Positions 8,982 to 18,759 of a DNA stretch of 64,000 nt are shown in pieces; the stretch's first letter is position 1, and each line of letters opens with the position of its first letter. The position numbers and the translations under genes were made by a program. The notes below the pieces were generated by a model, which was not told the origin of the DNA, ran no database searches, and saw only the letters and a list, made by a program, of their open reading frames with translations. This stretch comes from Kiritimatiellia bacterium (GTDB lineage Bacteria; Verrucomicrobiota; Kiritimatiellia; PWTM01). The DNA is taken from assembly GCA_026417735.1 (NCBI GenBank), contig JAOACR010000007.1:124001-188000 (forward strand). Direction: 5' to 3'.

Positions 8982-10877
8982 ATGCCTGATAGCGCCCAGG
9001 TGCCGGCTGACTGGATCCGGCGGCGTCCCGCAGCGGCGGCGACGTACGAATTGATCGCCCTCACGCTCGCGGTGCTGCCTGCGCTGCTCGGTCCGGTTCT
9101 GTTCGGGGCAGTGCGGCTGTGGTCCATTCTGCCGTTGAGCATCTCCGCCTGGCTCGCGTTTCTGCTGCTGGCGCTGCGGCCGTTGGTGTTCCGGGCAATG
9201 GTGCCATGGTCCGAACCGCCCGCAACGCTGACGGGTTTGCTCTTTCTCGCCTACGCGGTCGCGCGCATTCCGAACGCGGTGGCACCCTACGAGGCGATGC
9301 TGCGCGTTGTGATGATCGGCGCCGGCTGGGCGGCCTATGTGGTGGTGGCCAATCTGGCGGGCCGGTCCGGCCGGTGGAAGTGGGTGCTCGGCGCGTTGCT
9401 GACATTCGCGGCCCTCAATGCGGTCTACGCCTGGGCACAGCACGCACAGGGCTCGCGCGCAGTGTTGTGGATCGAGCGCGACAGCTCCTACGGAATGCGC
9501 ATGGGCGGCACCTACGTCTGCCCGAACCATTTTGCGAATTTGCTCGCGATGACCGCGGCACTGGCGACGGGTGTGCTGACCGCACCGGAGGTCGGCTGGA
9601 CGCTGAAAGTCATCGCCGCGTATGCGGCGGTATTGGTGCCTTGGCCTCTGATCCTTTCGCAGTCGCGCTCCGGGGTCGCGTGTGCGATCGGCGCGCCGTT
9701 GCTGACGGGCATGCTGGTGTCAACTCGCCGGGGCGTGAAGGCCGCGCTCGCCGCACTGCTGGCGCTGCCGGTCCTCGCGGTGGTGGTGGGAGTGGTCGTT
9801 TGGACACGGGCGGACGATCTGCGCGGGCGCCTGGAGCGCTCGCCGGAGGACCTCCAGTTGCGCGTGGAAATGTGGCGGGGCACACTCCGAATGATCCGTG
9901 ATGCGCCCGCGTTGGGACACGGTGGAGGGAGTTTTCATCTGGTCGACAGTCTTTATGTGAATCTCCATCCGGGCCGGGCCGCCGTGCATGCGCACAATGA
10001 CTATCTCCATGTCGCCGCCGAGTACGGAGTGGTCGGATTGGGACTGGCGGTGATGGCGGGCGTTGCGATGGTCGTTGGACTGTTGCGCTTGGTGCTGCGC
10101 AGCCGGCACGAACGAAGCGCGCGGTTGGCGGCCGGTGCGCTGGGCATGCTCGCGGCTGCACTGGCGCAGTCGCTGGTGGACTTCAACCTGCACATTTTCG
10201 GGAACAGCCTCACGTTGCTGGTGGCGATCGGAGCGGTCGCCTCGGTCGCGCATGCGAGCGGTGAGCTTCGCAACCGTCTGCCGCCGCCCTGGATTGCACG
10301 CGCGGTTTCACTGGTGGGCGGTGCGGTGGCGGTGCTGGCGCTGGTTGTCGCGGTGCGGGCGCTGGGTGCCCATTTCTGGGTGGCTGTCGCGGCCGAGCGC
10401 GCTCTCGCGCGCGGAGACCTGGTCGCGGCCGGTCGCGCGGCGGAACGCGCCGAGGCTTGGGATCCGCGCGCGATCGCTCCGCTGTTGACCCGGGCCGAGG
10501 TGGCGATTCAGATGGCGCGGACGGAGCCCGACGCAGCGCGCCGAGCGAAGTTGCTGGAACAGGCGGCAACGCTCTGCGAGGAGGGGCTTCGTCGGAACCC
10601 TCGCGAGCCGGGTTTTGCACATCTGCAAGCACAGGTCCTCAGCTTGCGCGGCGACGACGCGGCAGCACTGAAAGCGTTTCAGCGCCTCGTCGCGGACTAC
10701 CCCAACCGCCCATATTTCCGGGTGCGGCTCGCCGCGCAGCTTGAGCGCATGGGCCGGCTGCAGGAGGCGGCCGAAGCATTGCGAGAGGCGCTGCGGTGGA
10801 TGCCGGAGGACGAGCATGCGCGCCGTTACCTTCGCGTGCTGGAACTGCGGATCGCCGCCAGCGCCGCGCGCCCGTAA
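8982..10877 (+). CDS. O-antigen ligase/polymerase family membrane protein with TPR-like C-terminus
   Basis: The first ~460 residues contain about ten membrane helices. The large periplasmic loop has the Wzy_C/WaaL signature region: RVEMWRGTLRMIRDAPALGH, then HAHNDYLHVAAEYGVVGLG. This family transfers or polymerises undecaprenyl-linked glycans in the periplasm. From about residue 465 to the end the protein is soluble and built from helical repeats (LEQAATLCEEGLRRNPREP, AALKAFQRLVADYPNRPY), a TPR-like tail. In context it is probably the EPS polymerase, although ligase activity cannot be separated from polymerase by sequence alone. No glycosyltransferases for building the repeat unit occur beside it, so the sugar-assembly genes must lie elsewhere. 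Confidence 0.88.
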   Translation: MPDSAQVPADWIRRRPAAAATYELIALTLAVLPALLGPVLFGAVRLWSILPLSISAWLAFLLLALRPLVFRAMVPWSEPPATLTGLLFLAYAVARIPNAVAPYEAMLRVVMIGAGWAAYVVVANLAGRSGRWKWVLGALLTFAALNAVYAWAQHAQGSRAVLWIERDSSYGMRMGGTYVCPNHFANLLAMTAALATGVLTAPEVGWTLKVIAAYAAVLVPWPLILSQSRSGVACAIGAPLLTGMLVSTRRGVKAALAALLALPVLAVVVGVVVWTRADDLRGRLERSPEDLQLRVEMWRGTLRMIRDAPALGHGGGSFHLVDSLYVNLHPGRAAVHAHNDYLHVAAEYGVVGLGLAVMAGVAMVVGLLRLVLRSRHERSARLAAGALGMLAAALAQSLVDFNLHIFGNSLTLLVAIGAVASVAHASGELRNRLPPPWIARAVSLVGGAVAVLALVVAVRALGAHFWVAVAAERALARGDLVAAGRAAERAEAWDPRAIAPLLTRAEVAIQMARTEPDAARRAKLLEQAATLCEEGLRRNPREPGFAHLQAQVLSLRGDDAAALKAFQRLVADYPNRPYFRVRLAAQLERMGRLQEAAEALREALRWMPEDEHARRYLRVLELRIAASAARP

Positions 10878-11072
10878 CAGTGTCGCAACCAGCGGCTGAG
10901 GAGTGGCGAAGCACTGCGGTACGGATCGCAGACGCATTCATCATGCGAGGGGTGGAGGAGGTGACATTGTCGTGAGCGCACAGACTGCCGGTTGCCGTCC
11001 GATGGCAGAGTCAGTTGCGCCGGTGGAAGGATCATCTGTTGGGATACTTCAGGGTGCTGGACGGGGTGCTTC

Positions 11073-14000
11073 ATGAGCTGCTCGCACACTCACATAGTCG
11101 GAAAGTTCGTTACTGCGTACCGCCATGAGTTGGCGGTGACGATGACCACCGCAGCGACCCTCGTCGGAGCATGGGAACTGCCGTTGGCCGGTGGGTGGCG
11201 ACTGCGCCTTGATCCGACCGACGTGGGCGAACGTCAGCGGTGGTTTGAGCATGTTGAGGAGACCCAGCCCGTCCGGCTGCCCGGCTCGTTGGTGGAGCAG
11301 CGCATCGGCGATCCCATCGGTTTGCATACCCCATGGACGGGCACCATCGTTGATCGATCCTGGTTCACCGCGCCCGAGTTCGAAGCGGACCGACAGCCCG
11401 GCCGGATTCGCGTACCGTTCTGGCTCCAGCCGGAAGTCTGCTACGTGGGCGCTGCCTGGTACCAGCGGGAAGTGGAGATCCCTCCAGAGACGGCCGGCCG
11501 ACGACTCGAGCTGGCGCTGGAGCGTCCACACTGGTTCACCACCGTCTGGTGGGATGGGCGACGGGTCGGCGATAGCGATTCGCTCTCCACCCCGCATGTG
11601 TTCGACCTGGGCGACGCACAGCCCGGTCGCCATCGGCTGACGATCCGGGTGGATAACCGTCTCGCAATCAATGTTGGTTCCAACTCACACAGTGTCTCTG
11701 ACCACACACAGGGCAACTGGAACGGCGTGGTGGGCGACCTTCATCTGCGCGCGACTCCTCGCGCCTGGATTGAATGGGCGAGCGTCCATCCATCCGCGGC
11801 GCACCGGAGCGTGGTCGTTGAAGTCCGCCTGGCCGCGCGGCCGGACCTGGTGGGCCGTCGGGGCCGGTTGGAAGTGCGGATGGTCCCCGACGGCCCGCGG
11901 GCGCGGCTGGAGCCGGAACTCACCTCGACCGGTGCACTGGTTCACGTCGTGCTCCAACTGCCTCAGCACACGCCGCTGTGGGACGACATCTCGCCGAACT
12001 GCCATGCACTGGAGGTGGCGTGGGAGGCGCCGTCGGGCGGGAGCCAGTCGCGGCGGTTGCTGTTTGGTCTTCGGGACGTCGAGGTGCGCGACCGTGCGAT
12101 CCTCGTGAACGGGATTCCGCGGTTTCTGCGCGGTACGCTCGACTGCTGCGTTTTTCCGAAAACGGGTTATCCGCCGACCGCGCCCGCGGACTGGCGCCGA
12201 ATCATGGCGAAGATTCGCGAGTATGGCTTCAACCACGTGCGGTTCCATTCCTGGTGTCCTCCCGAGGCGGCGTTCGAGGCCGCGGACGAGGCCGGTGTGT
12301 ATTTGCACGTGGAGTGCGGCACCTGGCCCAACAGCGGCGCGACCATCGGAGACGGTGGCCCCCTGGACGCATGGGTGGAGCGGGAGGCGGAGCGCATCGT
12401 TCGGTGGTACGGCCACCACCCTTCGTTTTTGATCCTCTGCCATGGCAACGAGCCCGCCGGTCGCCGTCACGCGGCGTGGCTCGCCGACTGGGTCGAACGG
12501 TGGAAACAGCGGGATTCGCGCCGGCTATACGTGGGCGCTGCCGGCTGGCCGATCCTGACCAACGAACACGTGCATGTCACACCGAGGCCGCGCCTCCACC
12601 AGTGGGGGGAGGGGCTGAACTCCCGTCTCAATTCGAGGCCGCCCGAGACCACCAGTGACTTCCGGCGGATTGTCGCCTCGTTGCCCTCGGCGGTCATTGC
12701 GCATGAAAGCGGCCAGTGGTGCGCGTTCCCGAACTTTGATGAAATTCCGAAGTACTCGGGTCCCCTGAAGCCGAAAAACTTTGAAATCTTCCGCGATTTG
12801 CTCGCGCGCCGGCACATGGCCGACCTCGCGCGGCCGTTTCTGCTCGCGTCTGGCCGGCTGCAGACGATCTGCTACAAGGAGGAGATCGAGGCGGCGCTGC
12901 GCACGCCGGGGCTGTCCGGATTTCAGCTTCTGTCTCTGCAGGACTTCCCTGGCCAGGGGACAGCGCTGGTCGGCGTGCTGGACGCGTTTTGGGAGGAGAA
13001 AGGCTATGTGACCAGTGCGGAGTTTCGCCGGTTCTGCGGGCCGGTGGTACCGCTCGCCCGCCTTCCGCGCCGGGTTCTTGAAGCGGGAGAAGAAATGGAG
13101 GTGTCCATTGAGGTGGCGCAGTACGCCGGCCGCGAGCTGCGCGATCTCGCGGTGCGTTGGTGGTTCGGTCCGGCGGGTGGAGCCGTCAAGGCCTCGGGGC
13201 AGTTCGGTCTCGCGGTTGCGCCGGTGGGGCTGGTGACGGCCGGCGTTGCCCGCTTGAACACCGCGGCGGGACCCTCGCCGGCGCGCTGGACGCTCGAAGT
13301 CGGGCTTGGGGCCGGGGACGCATCCACAAACGAACTCGCGCGCAACTCCTGGGATGTCTGGGTGTTCCCGCCGAAGCCCGACGCCCCGCCCCCCCAAGGG
13401 CTCACGCTGGTTCGTGAACTTGATGACGCCGCAGTCGCCGCGCTCCGCCGCGGCGGCCCGGTCCTGTGGCTGGTTCCTCCGCAGGCGGTGCGGACCGATG
13501 TCGAACTGGGGTTTTCTAGCGTGTTTTGGAATACCGCCTGGACGCGCGGGCAGCCGCCCCACACGCTGGGTCTGCTTTGCGACCCCCGCCACCCCGTCTT
13601 CGCCTCGTTTCCAACGGCGGAACACTGCGATTGGCAGTGGTGGGAGCTGCTGCGTGGCGCGGCCGCAATGGTGTTGGACGACCTGCCGCCCCAGCTGCGC
13701 CCGCTCGTTCAACCGATTGACACATGGTTCCGCAGCCATCGGCTTGGTTTGCTCTTTGAAGCACGGGTCGAAGAGGGGCGTCTCGCGGTGTGTTCGATGG
13801 ACCTGGACAACGATCTGGACCGTCGCGCCGCGGCCCGGCAGTTTCGGCGGAGCCTCTTTGACTATCTGATGTCTGGTGCGTTCCAGCCGAAGGTCGACGT
13901 ACCGCTGGAACAAATTCGCGGGCTCGTGCGTCCGCCGTCGCTGGCGGAACGTTTGCGGGCGAGGATTTCCGCGGATGGCGAACAACGCGGATTTGAGGCG

Positions 14001-14366
14001 TGGCGGGCGCTGGATGGTCGTCTTTCGACCATCTGGCACTCGCCGTGGGAGCCGGCGCGAAAACCCTATCCGCATGTGCTGAGGCTCAGTTGGGCGGAGC
14101 CCACGGTCATTGCCGGTGTGCGCATCTGGCCGCGTCAGGAGGAGCGTGGTGGCGGTCATTTCGCACAGGTCCAGCTGACCGCGGACGGCGAGAACGGACC
14201 GGGAGTGTTCGTGGAGCGTTCGCCGACGAACGTGGCGCCGCTGGAGCTGCGTTTCGCGGAGCCGGTTCGCACCCGGGGGTTGACCCTCCGCTTTTTGCGT
14301 GGCCGTGGCTTGGAGCCCTACGCAGCGGTTGCCGAGATCGAGCTGCTTTCACCTGACGGGCAGTGA
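11073..14366 (+). CDS. Glycoside hydrolase family 2-type protein with C-terminal discoidin-like domain
   Basis: A 1097-residue protein. The N-terminal ~350 residues form the GH2 sugar-binding and immunoglobulin-like sandwiches (PGRHRLTIRVDNRLAINVG, GNWNGVVGDLHLRAT). The TIM barrel follows with YGFNHVRFHSWCPPEAAFE. The likely acid/base is Glu460 in CHGNEPAGR, and the likely nucleophile is Glu545 in VIAHESGQWC. The C-terminal ~140 residues (ALDGRLSTIWHSPWEP to the end) resemble an F5/8 type C discoidin-like carbohydrate-binding domain. GH2 enzymes cleave beta-galactosides, beta-glucuronides or beta-mannosides; the substrate cannot be read here. No clear signal peptide is visible from this ATG; an alternative ATG is at 11142. 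It stands alone, with no sugar transporter beside it. Confidence 0.82.
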   Translation: MSCSHTHIVGKFVTAYRHELAVTMTTAATLVGAWELPLAGGWRLRLDPTDVGERQRWFEHVEETQPVRLPGSLVEQRIGDPIGLHTPWTGTIVDRSWFTAPEFEADRQPGRIRVPFWLQPEVCYVGAAWYQREVEIPPETAGRRLELALERPHWFTTVWWDGRRVGDSDSLSTPHVFDLGDAQPGRHRLTIRVDNRLAINVGSNSHSVSDHTQGNWNGVVGDLHLRATPRAWIEWASVHPSAAHRSVVVEVRLAARPDLVGRRGRLEVRMVPDGPRARLEPELTSTGALVHVVLQLPQHTPLWDDISPNCHALEVAWEAPSGGSQSRRLLFGLRDVEVRDRAILVNGIPRFLRGTLDCCVFPKTGYPPTAPADWRRIMAKIREYGFNHVRFHSWCPPEAAFEAADEAGVYLHVECGTWPNSGATIGDGGPLDAWVEREAERIVRWYGHHPSFLILCHGNEPAGRRHAAWLADWVERWKQRDSRRLYVGAAGWPILTNEHVHVTPRPRLHQWGEGLNSRLNSRPPETTSDFRRIVASLPSAVIAHESGQWCAFPNFDEIPKYSGPLKPKNFEIFRDLLARRHMADLARPFLLASGRLQTICYKEEIEAALRTPGLSGFQLLSLQDFPGQGTALVGVLDAFWEEKGYVTSAEFRRFCGPVVPLARLPRRVLEAGEEMEVSIEVAQYAGRELRDLAVRWWFGPAGGAVKASGQFGLAVAPVGLVTAGVARLNTAAGPSPARWTLEVGLGAGDASTNELARNSWDVWVFPPKPDAPPPQGLTLVRELDDAAVAALRRGGPVLWLVPPQAVRTDVELGFSSVFWNTAWTRGQPPHTLGLLCDPRHPVFASFPTAEHCDWQWWELLRGAAAMVLDDLPPQLRPLVQPIDTWFRSHRLGLLFEARVEEGRLAVCSMDLDNDLDRRAAARQFRRSLFDYLMSGAFQPKVDVPLEQIRGLVRPPSLAERLRARISADGEQRGFEAWRALDGRLSTIWHSPWEPARKPYPHVLRLSWAEPTVIAGVRIWPRQEERGGGHFAQVQLTADGENGPGVFVERSPTNVAPLELRFAEPVRTRGLTLRFLRGRGLEPYAAVAEIELLSPDGQ

Positions 14367-14768
14367 GAAAGAGGAGGGGACGATGCGTGCAAGACCGGAG
14401 GCGGCGCACCTGCGACGGGGCAGCGCAGACCGCCTCGACCGCAGTCGCAGCGGCGGCTGAACAACCTCAGCGGACCGCCCCTCGGCGCCGGAGCTCAGCG
14501 GCCGTCCGAACGGGCGCGTCGCGGGATGTTTGACCGGAGTGGTGCGGCCGCGAGCGCCAGTTCCGATCGTTGGATGCGAGCGGATGGAGGGGCTCCAAGG
14601 ATTGGAGACGGCGTTCGGGCGCGCCCGCCCCGGGCTGAGCTGTTTGCCGCACAGAGGGGCAGCGGCGGCAGGGTGTTCGCTGCTGCTGAAGCGCGTGCGA
14701 CCGTTTTGTGTCTCGTCGGGGCAGGGTGTCCCCGCCATGCTGGGCGTTGTGGAGGCGAGGAGGCGGCG
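14367..14768. other. Intergenic stretch, no gene recognised
   Basis: About 400 bases between the GH2-type gene and the cyclophilin remnant. All frames are interrupted or give only Arg/Gly-rich translations typical of non-coding high-GC DNA. No hairpin followed by a T-run and no tRNA-like cloverleaf was noticed. It may be eroded coding sequence, but nothing in it is recognisable. Confidence 0.5.
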
Positions 14769-15469
14769 ATGAAATCGATGCGGATCGCCACGATTGCGCG
14801 GATCAGCGCGGCAGTGGTGGAGGGCAGTGGGCGAACGTCGGGGGAAGCGGCGATGGATACATCGAGCCCGCCATGGCGAGCGTCGTCGGAGCCGGAGGTG
14901 GCCAGGCTGCCGGCGGGCGCGGCGATCCGCACCAGCCCGGGAGAAATTGAGATCGAGCTCCTTCGTGAATGCACGCGGAACACCGCACGAAACTTCGCCG
15001 CATATTCTCGGGCGGGCCACTACGACGGTACGATCTTCCACAGTGTGATTCCCGGTTCGTGATTCAGGGGGAGAGGGCACACTGGCATGCGCGGGAAGCG
15101 AACCCGTCCGCCAATCCGCAATGTTGCGGCCCATGGGGTAACGAGCCGGCATGGAACGGTCGCGTGGCGCGCACGCCGGATCCGCACAGCGCGGCCGCGC
15201 AGGTGTTCACCAATCTGGCCGACAATTTGGCGCTGAACTATGGGTCCTCCACCGTCGAGGGCTACGGGTACGGCGTGTTCGCGCCAGTGGTGGGTGGCAT
15301 GGAGATCGCCGATCGCATGGCCGCACAGTCGAGGGGGTTGGTGGGGCCATACGAGGACGTTCCCGTGATGCCGGTGCAGATTCGATGCGGTGCAGCGACG
15401 GTGAGCGGGGAAGCGCGGGCGGGGCGGCTTTCGTTCGCGGCGCGCGTATGGAAGAATGCGCGTCGTTGA
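14769..15469 (+). pseudogene. Cyclophilin-type peptidyl-prolyl isomerase, frameshifted
   Basis: The first part, from an ATG at 14769, contains IRTSPGEIEIELLRE, then NTARNFAAYSRAGHYDGTIF and HSVIPGS, followed by a stop near 15062. The homologous continuation RFVIQGE begins about position 15055 in another frame. It runs through AAAQVFTNLADNLALNYGS and VEGYGYGVFAPVVGGMEIAD to a stop at 15467-15469. Cyclophilins accelerate proline isomerisation during folding; the leader-like N-terminal region suggests an exported member. Besides the frameshift, the expected QGGDPTGTG-type segment is badly altered after VIQGE, so there is more than one lesion. It lies just upstream of the sigma factor gene. Confidence 0.8.
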
Positions 15470-15510
15470 GGCAGCCGGTTCGGTTGGGACAGCCGACGGC
15501 GGAACGCAGC

Positions 15511-16512
15511 ATGAGCGACGGCGACAAGACCATTCGGATCTATCTTCAGGAGATCGGTGAGGTGCCTCTGCTTACGCCGGAGGAGGAGATTGAGCTGGCC
15601 GCCCGCATCCGCAAGGGCGATATGGAGGCACGGCAGCGCATGATCGCCGCGAACCTGCGGCTGGTCGTGAAGATCGCGCAGGACTACGCGCGGTACGGAC
15701 TGCCGCTGCTCGATCTCATTTCCGAGGGCAACATCGGGTTGGTCAAAGCGGTGGAACGGTTCGACCCGCGCAAGGGCGGGAAGTTGAGCACGTATGCGGC
15801 GTGGTGGATCAAGCAGGCGATCAAGCGGGCGCTGGCGAACCAGAGCAAGACGATCCGGTTGCCCGCGCACTTAGTGGACAAGATCTCGCGGATGCGAAAG
15901 GCGGAGCGCAAGCTCGCGGAGGAGCTTGGTCGCGATCCGACCGATGCGGAGATCGCCGCGGAAATGGGATTGGACGAGGCGACCATCACGCACTGGCAGA
16001 CGGTGGCGATTCGGCCCACTTCGCTGGATGCGCCCATTGGGGACGAAAACGGGAGCACATTTGGAGAAATCATTGGCGACGAAAGGGCGCGGACACCGGC
16101 GGAGGAGCTTCTGGATGAGCAGCTTCGTGCGCAGGCCGAGGCGTTGGTGCGCTATCTTCCGTACCGTGAGCGGGAAATTCTGAAATATCGGTTTGGCCTT
16201 CGCGGCGCGCCGGTCGAGACCCTGGAAGAAGTTGGCCGGCGGTTTCGAATCACGCGCGAGAGAGTGCGCCAGCTTCAGAACTCGGCGCTCGCGAAGCTGA
16301 GGGACTTGCTGGAGGAAAAAGTGCCGCATCCGAACTATCCGCCGCCGGATTCTCCGTTCTTCCACGACGAGCCGGCCGTTGCCGAGGCGCCGGCGACGCC
16401 GGCCAAGACGTCCAAACGGCCGAAGACGCGCCGCCGGCGATCTGTCGCGGCGAGGCCGCGGGGGCGGAAGCTGGCGCGGACGCGCGCGGCGCAGCGACGG
16501 AGGCGGCGTTGA
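15511..16512 (+). CDS. RNA polymerase sigma-70 family factor (RpoD/RpoS type)
   Basis: The 333-residue protein starts with region 1.2 ([20 protein letters not shown]). It then has region 2 ([56 protein letters not shown]), region 3 ([19 protein letters not shown]) and region 4 ([35 protein letters not shown]). Region 1.1 is missing, so it is a short primary-type or group 2 factor. After region 4 comes an unusual tail of about 65 residues, Pro-rich then strongly basic ([12 protein letters not shown], ending QRRRRR). It would recognise standard -10/-35 promoters. The stop overlaps the upstream extension of the next frame, and coaD starts 42 bases later. Confidence 0.93.
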   Translation: MSDGDKTIRIYLQEIGEVPLLTPEEEIELAARIRKGDMEARQRMIAANLRLVVKIAQDYARYGLPLLDLISEGNIGLVKAVERFDPRKGGKLSTYAAWWIKQAIKRALANQSKTIRLPAHLVDKISRMRKAERKLAEELGRDPTDAEIAAEMGLDEATITHWQTVAIRPTSLDAPIGDENGSTFGEIIGDERARTPAEELLDEQLRAQAEALVRYLPYREREILKYRFGLRGAPVETLEEVGRRFRITRERVRQLQNSALAKLRDLLEEKVPHPNYPPPDSPFFHDEPAVAEAPATPAKTSKRPKTRRRRSVAARPRGRKLARTRAAQRRRRR

Positions 16513-16553
16513 ACCGGCCGGGAGGCGCGGCGGACGAGGAGCCGCGGGAGCCC

Positions 16554-17060
16554 ATGAACCGATCCGCGATTTACGCCGGCACCTTTGATCCGATCACGCT
16601 GGGACATCTGGACCTGATCGGGCGCGCGGCGGCGATTTTTCCCCGCCTGATTCTGGCGGTTGCGAAGAACCCGCCGAAACGAACACTTTTCACGCCGGAG
16701 CAGCGTGCGGCGATTGCCGCAGAGGCGGTCCGGGAACTTCCGAACGTGGAGGTGGAGCTCTTCGACGGGCTGCTGGTGGAGTTCGCGCGTCGGCGGGGCG
16801 TGCGGGTGCTGGTGCGGGGATTGCGCGCGTTTTCGGACTTTGAGTTTGAGTTTCAGATGGCGCTGACGAACCGGAAGCTGGCGCCGGACATTGAAACGCT
16901 GTTTCTGATGCCGACGGAGGAGTACAGCTATGTGAGTTCGAGCACCGTTCGGCAGATTGCGGAGCTGGGGGGAGATGTGCGCCGATTTGTTCCCCACTGT
17001 GCGTGGCTGGCACTCCAGTCTCGGTTGCCGGCCTCTCGCACCGGAGGTTCGCCGCAGTGA
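16554..17060 (+). CDS. coaD: Pantetheine-phosphate adenylyltransferase
   Basis: A 168-residue member of the nucleotidyltransferase superfamily that makes dephospho-CoA from 4'-phosphopantetheine and ATP, the fourth step of CoA synthesis. The nucleotide-binding motif [15 protein letters not shown] is at residues 8-22, and the ISSTxxR-type motif is [15 protein letters not shown] near 125. Also typical are [20 protein letters not shown] and the basic KNPPKRTLF. The ATG at 16554 follows GCGGGAG and fits the family start. Length is as expected. Its last codon overlaps the GTG of the YceD-family gene. Placing a CoA gene at the head of the fatty-acid run fits the need for CoA in acyl carrier protein activation. 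Confidence 0.95.
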   Translation: MNRSAIYAGTFDPITLGHLDLIGRAAAIFPRLILAVAKNPPKRTLFTPEQRAAIAAEAVRELPNVEVELFDGLLVEFARRRGVRVLVRGLRAFSDFEFEFQMALTNRKLAPDIETLFLMPTEEYSYVSSSTVRQIAELGGDVRRFVPHCAWLALQSRLPASRTGGSPQ

Positions 17061-17554
17061 TCATCGAAATTGCGAAAGTCTCCGCGGAGGGCTCGCTCTT
17101 CGAGGGAGAAGAGGACGGTGCGCTGCTCGAGCTGAGTGCGAACGACCTCTACACGGTGTCGGAGCCGATCCGGTATCGGCTGATTGCGCGCAAGGTGGGG
17201 CGGCGGCTGGTCGTAAGCGGCGCCGTGGAGATTCGTCTTCAGGCGCGCTGCCGACGGTGTGCTCGGTCGTTCTCGACTTTTTTGCGCGAATCGTGTTTTC
17301 TCTACGAGTACGAGACGCGCGAAGGGCAGCGGGATGTGGACGTGACTCCCGAGTTGCGGGAAGCGCTGCTGCTTCGGTTGGATCCGCATCCGCTGTGCGC
17401 GCCGGCCTGCGCCGGTTTGTGCCCGCGTTGTGGTCGGGATCTGAACAGCGGTCCCTGCGGATGTGAACCGCGCGGGTCACCCAACCAGTCGCGCTGGTCG
17501 GCGTTGGACAAGTGGAAAGCCGTGCCGCCGCCGACCGGTAAGGAGATGAGCTGA
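17057..17554 (+). CDS. YceD family (DUF177) protein
   Basis: A 165-residue protein read from a GTG at 17057 that overlaps the coaD stop. The DUF177 signature is visible as [20 protein letters not shown], followed later by the paired-Cys segment [19 protein letters not shown], which probably binds zinc. The family is widely found directly upstream of rpmF, as here, and has been linked to large-subunit rRNA or ribosome accumulation, although its mechanism is not well defined. Its stop TGA shares a base with the ATG of rpmF. Synteny and sequence agree well; only the exact start (GTG here) is uncertain. Confidence 0.9.
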   Translation: MIIEIAKVSAEGSLFEGEEDGALLELSANDLYTVSEPIRYRLIARKVGRRLVVSGAVEIRLQARCRRCARSFSTFLRESCFLYEYETREGQRDVDVTPELREALLLRLDPHPLCAPACAGLCPRCGRDLNSGPCGCEPRGSPNQSRWSALDKWKAVPPPTGKEMS

Positions 17555-17736
17555 TGGGTGTTCCGAAAAGACGGAAGTCGAAGAGCAGGAAGCAAATGCG
17601 GGTTCGGTCGCATCGGCATCCTAAGCCGCCGATGAGCCGCTGCCCAAAGTGTGGCGCGTGGGCGCAGCCGCACCGGGTTTGCGCCACCTGCGGATACTAC
17701 CGGGACCGGCAGGTCGAGACGGTCACCACGGAGTGA
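17554..17736 (+). CDS. rpmF: 50S ribosomal protein L32
   Basis: Sixty residues beginning [20 protein letters not shown], the characteristic basic N-terminus of L32. Two CxxC pairs are present (RCPKCGAW and VCATCGYY), so this is the zinc-binding form. It sits in the classical YceD-rpmF-plsX-fab order. The stop-start overlap with the preceding gene indicates translational coupling. Confidence 0.97.
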   Translation: MGVPKRRKSKSRKQMRVRSHRHPKPPMSRCPKCGAWAQPHRVCATCGYYRDRQVETVTTE

Positions 17737-17751
17737 TGCCGCCGGGCGGCT

Positions 17752-18759
17752 ATGCGGATCGCGATTGATGCGATGGGGGGGGACTATGCCCCCCGGGAGA
17801 TCGTCGCCGGCACCGCGATGGCCGCAGCGGATTTGCCGGCGGATGTGGAGGAGTTGATTCTCGTCGGGCGGGAGCCCGAAATCCTCGGGGTGATGCCGGG
17901 GGGGCGGCTGCCGCCGCGCGTGCGCATCGAGCCGGCCGGCGAAGTGATCGAGATGGGGGAGCCGGCGGCCGCGGCGGTACGGCGAAAGCGCGACTCGTCC
18001 ATCAACCGCGCGATGGAGCTGGTGAAATCCGGGGTCGCGGATGCGATGTTCTCGGCCGGCAACACGGGTGCCGTCGTCGCCTGTGCGACGCTGAAACTCA
18101 GGACGCTGCCCGGTGTGCTGCGGCCGGCGATCGCCACCTCGATGCCGGGGCCCGCCGACACGCCCTGGGTGCTGATTGATGCGGGCGCGACGCCGGACTG
18201 TTCGGCGGATCTGCTGGTCCAGTTCGCGGTGATGGGAGCGGTTTACGCGCGGGAGATCCTCGGCATCGCGGAGCCGCGGGTGGGGCTGTTGAGCATCGGC
18301 GGGGAGGAAACGAAAGGGAATGAGATCACCCGTGAGGCCTTCGCGAAACTGCGGGATTCGCCGTTGCGGTTCGAGGGCAATGTGGAGGGGCACGATTTGT
18401 TTGGGCGGCGGGTGGATGTGGTGGTGTGCGACGGTTTTGTCGGCAACGTGGTGCTAAAAACGTGCGAGAGCGTTGCGCACTTTTTCGGCCATGCGCTGAA
18501 GGAGACGCTCCTGCAAACTTGGGCCCGGCGTCTGGGGGCGCTGTTGATCCGCCGCGGGCTCGCCGAGCTGCGCCAACGGGCCGACGCCTCCTCCTACGGG
18601 GGCGCGCCGCTGCTTGGCGTGCGCGGAGTGGTGATCATCGCGCATGGCGCTTCCAACGCTCGTGCGGCGGCGAACGGAATCCGGGTGGCGATCGAATCGG
18701 TACGCCGTCGCGTGCCGGAAAAGATCGAGCGCGGCATCGGGAGTTGGGGGCGTTCGTGA
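17752..18759 (+). CDS. plsX: Phosphate acyltransferase PlsX
   Basis: A 335-residue protein beginning MRIAIDAMGGDYAPREIVAG, the hallmark N-terminus of PlsX. Other conserved stretches are FSAGNTGAVVACA, IDAGATPDCSADLLVQFAVM, GLLSIGGEETKGNE and VVCDGFVGNVVLKTCE. PlsX converts acyl-ACP to acyl-phosphate, feeding PlsY and phospholipid synthesis at the membrane. It begins 15 bases after rpmF and its stop overlaps the GTG of fabH, in the common rpmF-plsX-fabH arrangement. Length is normal and all recognisable motifs are intact. Confidence 0.96.
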   Translation: MRIAIDAMGGDYAPREIVAGTAMAAADLPADVEELILVGREPEILGVMPGGRLPPRVRIEPAGEVIEMGEPAAAAVRRKRDSSINRAMELVKSGVADAMFSAGNTGAVVACATLKLRTLPGVLRPAIATSMPGPADTPWVLIDAGATPDCSADLLVQFAVMGAVYAREILGIAEPRVGLLSIGGEETKGNEITREAFAKLRDSPLRFEGNVEGHDLFGRRVDVVVCDGFVGNVVLKTCESVAHFFGHALKETLLQTWARRLGALLIRRGLAELRQRADASSYGGAPLLGVRGVVIIAHGASNARAAANGIRVAIESVRRRVPEKIERGIGSWGRS

